A stretch of DNA of 64,000 nucleotides from Acidovorax soli (lineage in GTDB: Bacteria > Pseudomonadota > Gammaproteobacteria > Burkholderiales > Burkholderiaceae_C). Shown here one piece after another: positions 59,137 through 64,000 of this stretch. The notes under the pieces were generated by a model that was given only the letters and a program-made list of their open reading frames with translations, made no database searches and had not been told where the DNA came from. Position 1 is the first letter of the stretch, and every line of letters starts with the position of its first letter. The stretch lies in NCBI RefSeq assembly GCF_014207955.1, contig NZ_JACHLK010000004.1, forward strand, positions 372,001-436,000, written 5' to 3'. Both the position numbers and the translations under genes were made by a program.

Positions 59137-59781
59137 TCACACTCGCCAAGCCGGCAACTCCCAATTGCGCCACAGCGCCAGCCCGCGCAGACCGGCCGTG
59201 GCCAGCACGCAGGCCAGCAGCGGGGCCCACGGGGGCGTGTCCATCTGCCGCAGGGCCACGTCGATCCAGCCGCCGGCAAAGGCGCACAGGGCGTACGGGC
59301 GGTGGTCGCTGAAGGCCTGGGGCACCTCGTTGCACAGCACGTCGCGCAGCACGCCGCCGAAGACGCCGGTGGTCACGCCCATCATCACGGCGATGATGGG
59401 GGGCATGCCCACGGCGGTGGCGGTGTCGATGCCCACGGCGGCGAACAGGCCCAGGCCGATGGCGTCGGGCAGCAGCATGGCGCGCTCCGTCGGCTTGAAA
59501 TGGCGCTGGCGCATGAACAGCATGGCGCACACGCACAGTGCCAGCAGGCCCCAGATGAAGCCGGTGTGGCGTATCCAGAAAAACGGCCGCTGGTCCAGCA
59601 GCAGGTCGCGCAGTGTGCCGCCGCCGAAGGCTGCCACAAAGGCCACCACGCACACGCCCACCACGTCCATGCGCTTGCGCGCCGCGGCGATGATGCCCGA
59701 CAGCGCGAAGGCAATCGTCGCCGCCACCTCGATGAGAAAGCGCAGCGTGTGAATCCAGGGGGCGTCGAGCAGCAGGTCCAT
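59137..59781 (-). CDS. TRIC/UPF0126-family membrane channel
   Basis: A 214-residue membrane protein made of two inverted repeats, AFALSGIIAAARKRMDVVGV with AAFGGGTLRDLLLD and GLFAAVGIDTATAVGMPPII with GVFGGVLRDVLCNEVP. This is the TRIC-type cation channel fold of bacterial UPF0126 proteins (YicG, YadS). Likely a potassium or cation channel of the inner membrane. ATG 59781. Confidence 0.92.
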   Translation of the reverse strand: MDLLLDAPWIHTLRFLIEVAATIAFALSGIIAAARKRMDVVGVCVVAFVAAFGGGTLRDLLLDQRPFFWIRHTGFIWGLLALCVCAMLFMRQRHFKPTERAMLLPDAIGLGLFAAVGIDTATAVGMPPIIAVMMGVTTGVFGGVLRDVLCNEVPQAFSDHRPYALCAFAGGWIDVALRQMDTPPWAPLLACVLATAGLRGLALWRNWELPAWRV

Positions 59782-59814
59782 GGGCGCGATTGTGCAGCGC
59801 CACCCGCCCAAAGA

Positions 59815-60171
59815 CTACGCCAATGCGTGCACCAGCAGTGCCAGCGTGCAGCCCGCACAGCCTGCGATGCCAAGGCGCCGCGCCCAGCGCAGGCTGCCCT
59901 CTGGCCACAGGTTCATGGCCAGCACCAGGCCCCAGCCCAGCACCATCCACGAGGCGATGGCAATCGCCACACCGGCTGCAATGCCGGCCGCCGCGGTGGC
60001 CGTGGCGGCCTGCAGCGCCAGTGTGGCCAGTGCCAGGCACCAGGCCTTGCGCTGCGGTAGCGGGCCGGCCTGCGCATCGCCCCAGGCGCGCGTGTCAGTG
60101 GCCTGGGCCCAGTGCACCAGGGCCAGCAGGCAGGCGGCGGCCGCGCAGGCCAGGGCCAGGGTGTCCGTCAT
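59815..60171 (-). CDS. DUF3325 family membrane protein
   Basis: A 118-residue protein with three helices and the DUF3325 style (LALACAAAACLLALVHWAQA, GIAGCAGCTLALLVHA). It is the last gene of the iron-uptake cluster: TonB receptor, PepSY protein, membrane protein, DUF3325. Its ATG overlaps the stop of the upstream gene (60168). Function in siderophore-iron use is inferred from context. Confidence 0.8.
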   Translation of the reverse strand: MTDTLALACAAAACLLALVHWAQATDTRAWGDAQAGPLPQRKAWCLALATLALQAATATAAAGIAAGVAIAIASWMVLGWGLVLAMNLWPEGSLRWARRLGIAGCAGCTLALLVHALA

Positions 60172-61016
60172 GCCGTGCCCTCCACCGGTTGTTGTGCGCC
60201 GCTTACGGGCGCTGCGGTATGTCGCTGTTGCCGCCGTTGCCGGTACAGGCGGCGCAGCACGGCCACCATCATGGCCAGGCACAGGGCTGCGGCAATGCCC
60301 CACACGGCCATGCTGGACCGCCAGGCCAGCCACGCCAGCGCCGCAGCGGCCAATGCCGCCAGCACGGCGGCGGCGCGCGGCCACCAGGCCTGCAGCGTGG
60401 CGGCAGGCAGCACCAGGAAGAAGGCCAGGAGCAGGCCCAGCATGCCGGCCCCGCGCGCGGGCTCGCCGGCCGCCAGGGCAATGCGCAAGGACTCGGCTGC
60501 CAGCAGGCCCGCGAGCCAGAACGACAGGGCCTGCGTGGACGGCCGCCGTGGCCGCCGCCAGCGCAGCGCGCGGCGGGGCGTGTGTGCACCGGGGCCGCCC
60601 GCTGCCTTGCGCGGGGCCTGCACCCGCGCCGGGCCGATGAAGGCGGCCAGCCCCGCCAGCACGGCGCCCAGCGCCAGCAGCCCGGCCAGCATGGGCCACT
60701 GCAGCGGCGCGCCCAGCACCAGGCCCGCAGCACCCGCCAGCGCCAGCAGCGCACCGGCCGCGCAGAGCGACACGCGCCACAGCACAATGTGGCGCAGCGC
60801 CCAGGCCGCCAGCAGCGAGATGGCGAGCCAGGTGGCGATCAGCGTCCACACGGCCCACACCGGCCGCTGCGCCAGCGGCGCCAGGCCGGCAGGGGGCCAC
60901 AGGTGCACGAGCACGGCCACCAGCATGGCGGCGGGCACGGTGGCATGCAGCGCGAGAAAGCAGCGCACCACGAACGAGGGGGCAGGGGCGCCCGGGGCAG
61001 TGGCCGGCTTGGTCAT
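60168..61016 (-). CDS. Multi-spanning membrane protein of the iron cluster
   Basis: A 282-residue protein with about seven helices (FLALHATVPAAMLVAVLVHL, VWTLIATWLAISLLAAWAL, AAGALLALAGAAGLVLGAPL and more) and a basic Pro-rich loop in the middle. Position between the PepSY and DUF3325 genes, where a DUF3649 protein often lies, suggests the same role, but it is longer than DUF3649. Start overlaps the PepSY stop (ATGA). Confidence 0.75.
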   Translation of the reverse strand: MTKPATAPGAPAPSFVVRCFLALHATVPAAMLVAVLVHLWPPAGLAPLAQRPVWAVWTLIATWLAISLLAAWALRHIVLWRVSLCAAGALLALAGAAGLVLGAPLQWPMLAGLLALGAVLAGLAAFIGPARVQAPRKAAGGPGAHTPRRALRWRRPRRPSTQALSFWLAGLLAAESLRIALAAGEPARGAGMLGLLLAFFLVLPAATLQAWWPRAAAVLAALAAAALAWLAWRSSMAVWGIAAALCLAMMVAVLRRLYRQRRQQRHTAAPVSGAQQPVEGTA

Positions 61017-62155
61017 GCCCGCAGCCCTCCCTGCACGCCAGCCCGTTGTTGCTGTGCTTCACGCCGCCGCTGCTGGCGCGAGTCCAGCCAGATCAGCGTG
61101 CCCGAGATCGACAGAAACGCCGGCGTCATGCCCAGAATGAAGTACAGCCACTTGAGCGCCAGCCCGCCGAAGTCGCCAAAGTGCAGCGGCTCCATGAGCC
61201 CGTTGACCAGCGACCAGAAGCCCGCCGTGCGCGGGTCCAGCGTCTTCTTGGCATCGCCCGTGGCGGCGTTCATGTCCACGCGCGCCGTGCTGGCCAGGTG
61301 GCCGGCCAGGGCGCCGGTAAAGCTGGCCTCGGCGGCCGTGGTGCCCCAGCGGCGCAGCGACACGTAGCGCGCCTGCAGCCCCGGCACGGCCTGCTGGGCG
61401 CTCTGGTACAGCGCGTCCAGCGACTGCATGGGGGCGGGCTCGGCCGTCGGTGGTGGCTTGCGCGCGGCACTGGCCGCAGGCGCGCCGCTGGTCATCACGT
61501 ATTTGGTGCCCTGCTCGAACAGTGGCGCCAGCCCCAGCCAGGCGCCCGTGGCCGCGATCAGGATGTGAAAGCCCAGGCCCCAGATGCCGGCGGACTTGTG
61601 CAGGTCCGACATCATCACCCGAAAGCTGCGGCCCCAGCGCTGGGTGAACAGCTCGGCAATGATTTTGCGGTGGATGACGATGCCCGTGCCAATCAGCACC
61701 AGCATGGCCGCGCCGAGAAACCCCACGATCCAGCGCGGCCCGAAGAACAGAAACACGTGCAGCATGCGCAGGTACTGGCCGAGCTGGCTGTCCACCGGGC
61801 CCACCACGGCGCCCGTGTCCGAGCGCAGGGCCACCTTGGTGCGCTGGCTGGCGGGGGCACCGCGCTCGCGCACATGGGCGAAGTAGTTGGGGTTCACGTC
61901 GTCCGGCAGCGCGATGGTCTCCACCGTGGCGCCCGGGTAGCGCGCCTGCAGCTGCGCCAGCACGGTATCGAGCGGCGCGGGTGGCTCGCTGCGCGGCAGC
62001 CCGGCCAGCGAGGGGTTGGCCCACAGGTCGATCTCGTTCTTGAACACCACCACCGCGCCCGAGAAGCACACGATGAACATGAGCAAGCCCGTGACGATGC
62101 CCGCCCACGAGTGCAGGACGAACAGGCGGTTCAGGGTGCGCTGGCTGGTGGGCAT
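61013..62155 (-). CDS. PepSY-domain iron/siderophore reductase-like membrane protein
   Basis: A 380-residue inner-membrane protein: N-terminal helix (LHSWAGIVTGLLMFIVCFSG), a periplasmic PepSY domain (LDTVLAQLQARYPGATVETI), helices with conserved His (FLGAAMLVLIGTGIVIHRKI, DLHKSAGIWGLGFHILIAAT) and a C-terminal helix. Such proteins reduce ferric siderophores or carry electrons in the periplasm and sit next to TonB receptors. ATG 62155, 40 bases after the receptor stop. Confidence 0.9.
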   Translation of the reverse strand: MPTSQRTLNRLFVLHSWAGIVTGLLMFIVCFSGAVVVFKNEIDLWANPSLAGLPRSEPPAPLDTVLAQLQARYPGATVETIALPDDVNPNYFAHVRERGAPASQRTKVALRSDTGAVVGPVDSQLGQYLRMLHVFLFFGPRWIVGFLGAAMLVLIGTGIVIHRKIIAELFTQRWGRSFRVMMSDLHKSAGIWGLGFHILIAATGAWLGLAPLFEQGTKYVMTSGAPAASAARKPPPTAEPAPMQSLDALYQSAQQAVPGLQARYVSLRRWGTTAAEASFTGALAGHLASTARVDMNAATGDAKKTLDPRTAGFWSLVNGLMEPLHFGDFGGLALKWLYFILGMTPAFLSISGTLIWLDSRQQRRREAQQQRAGVQGGLRA

Positions 62156-62195
62156 GGTGGCTGGCGGTGGGGCTGGCGTTTTGGGGTGAAGGTCT

Positions 62196-64000
62196 TCAGA
62201 AGAAGTACGTCAGCCCCAGGCTGAAGTTGCGCGGCAGCGCGGGCGAGACCACGTTGGCGTTGATCGCGCCGTCGTAATACGCCTTGTTGAACAGGTTCTT
62301 CACCCCGGCCGTGAGGCGGTAGTTGGGGCCCCCGTAGCTGATGGAGGCATCGGCCACCACATACGAAGGCAGGGTGAAGGGGTAGGAGCCCACCTGCTCG
62401 CTCACATAGCGCCCGCCCAGGCCCAGCGTCACGCGCTGGTACTGCGGCAGCTTGTAGGTGGCCCAGGCCGTGAGCGTGTGGCGCGGCGTGAGGTTGAGCG
62501 GCAGGCCCACGATGGCGGCGTTGTTGTCGCGCGTGACCTTGGTCTGCGTGTAGGTGTAGGCGCTGGTCAGCTTGATGCCGTTTTTCAGGTCGGCGCCCAG
62601 CTCCACCTCCAGCCCGCGCGCGCGCTGCTGGCCGGTCTGCACGCTGAAACCGGTGTTCACCGGGTCGGCCGTGGTCACGTTCTCGCGCACCAGGTCGAAG
62701 ATGGCCAGCGCACCCGTGAGTTGGCCGCCCGGGGCCTCGTACTTCAGGCCGGCTTCCCACTGCTTGCCGGTCTCGGGCACAAAGGGCGTGCCGTTGAAGG
62801 CCAGGCCCGAGGTGGGCAAAAAGGATTCGCCATAGCTGCCGTACGCCGCCCAGCCGGGCTGGAACTCGTACACCAGGCCGGCCGACAGCGTGGTGGCGCT
62901 GTCCTTCTGGCGCGTCTGCACGCGGGTGAGGCGGTTGTCGGTGTCGTTGGTGGACCAGTCGCGGCGCAGGCCCACCAGCGCCGTCCAGCCCCGGCCGAAC
63001 TTGATCTGGTCCTGCGCGTACAGCGCGCCCACGGTGAGCTTGCCGGGTGCGTCGCTCGTCAGGTTGGCCGGGCAGTTGGCCTGCACGCCATAGGCCGGCG
63101 CAAACAGGTCCAGCGCGGCAATGGAGCAGCTGCGGCTGGCCAGCAGGCTGTGGCCGCTGCGCACATCCAGGCCGGTGACCAGCTGGTGCTTCACGCCCAG
63201 CGCCTCGAAGCGCGTGAGCAGCGAGGTGTCGGTGGCCAGCAGGTCATAGTCCATGTACTGGCGCGAGGCGCTGCGGTTCTGCAACCGCTGGTTGGCCTGC
63301 AGCGCCTGGTTGGAGACAAAATTGCCCGTGCCCTTCTCGGTCTCGTAGCGCACGTTCTGGCGGAAAGTCATGGCGGGCGACACCTGGTGCTCCAGCGCAT
63401 AGCCGATGGTGGTGCTCTCCACGTCGTACACGCCAAATGCCGGCTCGCCCGTGAACAGGGTGCGCGACAGCGTGCCGTTGCGGTTGGGCAGCAACGTGCC
63501 ATAGGGCGTGATGCCCTGCTGGCGCATCCACTCGCTGCGGCTGTAGGTGGCAAACAGCACCAGGTCGGTCTGTGCCCCCAGGTCGATGGACAGGGACGGC
63601 GCAAACCAGCGGTCCTTGCGGTAGACGAACTGCGTCGGGTCATCGGCATCCGTCACCTGCGCATTGATGCGCAGCGCCGTCTTGCCCGACTCGGACAGCG
63701 GCCGGTTCACATCGGCCTGCAGCGTGCGCTGGCCAAAGCTGCCCACCTCGATACCCACCTCGTTCAACGGCTCCTTGCGCGGGCGCTTGCTCACCGCGTT
63801 GACGATGCCGCCCGGCTGCACCTGGCCATACAGCACCGAGGCCGAGCCCTTGAGCACCTCGAAGCGCTCGTACCCATAAGGCTGCAGCTTGGCCCACATG
63901 CCGGGGCTCTGCACCAGGCCATCGACCAGAATCGATTCGGTCGAGCGAAAGCCGCGGATGTTCAGGTCATCAAAACCCCGGCGCCCAAAGTTCACGGGGC
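62196..64000 (-). CDS. TonB-dependent siderophore receptor, 5' part outside window
   Basis: Outer-membrane receptor for ferric siderophores. The visible 601 residues contain the end of the plug (DDLNIRGFRSTESILVDGLV, FEVLKGSASVLYGQVQPGGI, VNAVSKRP) and the whole beta-barrel, closing with the terminal strand NFSLGLTYFF (last residue Phe for BAM recognition). Signal peptide and TonB box are beyond the window. Drives the iron-uptake cluster with PepSY and DUF3325 proteins. Siderophore type is unknown. Confidence 0.95.
   Translation of the reverse strand, partial: PVNFGRRGFDDLNIRGFRSTESILVDGLVQSPGMWAKLQPYGYERFEVLKGSASVLYGQVQPGGIVNAVSKRPRKEPLNEVGIEVGSFGQRTLQADVNRPLSESGKTALRINAQVTDADDPTQFVYRKDRWFAPSLSIDLGAQTDLVLFATYSRSEWMRQQGITPYGTLLPNRNGTLSRTLFTGEPAFGVYDVESTTIGYALEHQVSPAMTFRQNVRYETEKGTGNFVSNQALQANQRLQNRSASRQYMDYDLLATDTSLLTRFEALGVKHQLVTGLDVRSGHSLLASRSCSIAALDLFAPAYGVQANCPANLTSDAPGKLTVGALYAQDQIKFGRGWTALVGLRRDWSTNDTDNRLTRVQTRQKDSATTLSAGLVYEFQPGWAAYGSYGESFLPTSGLAFNGTPFVPETGKQWEAGLKYEAPGGQLTGALAIFDLVRENVTTADPVNTGFSVQTGQQRARGLEVELGADLKNGIKLTSAYTYTQTKVTRDNNAAIVGLPLNLTPRHTLTAWATYKLPQYQRVTLGLGGRYVSEQVGSYPFTLPSYVVADASISYGGPNYRLTAGVKNLFNKAYYDGAINANVVSPALPRNFSLGLTYFF

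Overview
The window reads as a chromosomal segment of a high-GC betaproteobacterium of the Comamonadaceae (Acidovorax/Delftia-like). The clues are very GC-rich third codon positions, a Bug-type tricarboxylate-binding protein beside a beta-ketoadipate (pca) cluster, a DUF1841 protein, a two-haem cytochrome c4-like protein, MoxR/VWA genes, and a GC-rich intergenic repeat after the Bug gene that I recall as common in this family. No rRNA, tRNA, CRISPR array, integrase or transposase gene was seen.

Layout. 0-19 kb: a truncated amidohydrolase with a divergent LysR regulator, then mostly small orphan proteins, a RibD/DHFR-like reductase, an APH-like kinase, a Tat-exported PLP enzyme, two exported proteins that share a 34-bp upstream repeat, an alpha/beta hydrolase and a large exported RCC1-type propeller. 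Two degenerate copies of gene pieces lie here. 19.5-25.7 kb: a lower-GC island of seven or eight genes in compact, overlapping operons (HTH, ImmA/IrrE protease, PIN-like protein; BpsA-like Rossmann enzyme with a small partner; a paralogue of that partner; a 556-residue coiled-coil protein). It is the best candidate for an undescribed, probably defence-related, system. 25.8-38 kb: conserved genes, namely GNAT, selD-mnmH (selenouridine tRNA modification), a MoxR-membrane protein-GNAT-VWA cluster, cytochrome c, DUF1841 and a 1015-residue VIT/VWA/TPR/DUF2135 exported protein. 38-49 kb: aromatic catabolism, with an IclR regulator divergent from pcaI-pcaJ-pcaF-pcaD, an SDR and a Bug receptor, then a BenE transporter divergent from a MocR regulator, an atypical SDR and a LysR.

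48.8-59 kb: a second accessory zone of small single genes. One structure with all parts of an integron attC site (50521-50581), plus weaker candidates, suggests a gene-cassette cluster without an integrase. Nearby are an Imm32-like and an SMI1/KNR4-like immunity protein, a GreA-like protein with 19 consecutive glutamines, and an exported protein built from pieces of elongation factor Tu. 59-64 kb: a TRIC-type channel and an iron-uptake cluster (DUF3325 protein, membrane protein, PepSY reductase, TonB-dependent siderophore receptor cut by the window edge).

A dispersed element of about 115 bp occurs three times (two full, one partial). Each copy begins exactly at a TGA stop codon, and one spans the gap between the stops of two convergent genes. 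Three truncated gene duplicates show that the accessory zones have been repeatedly rearranged.
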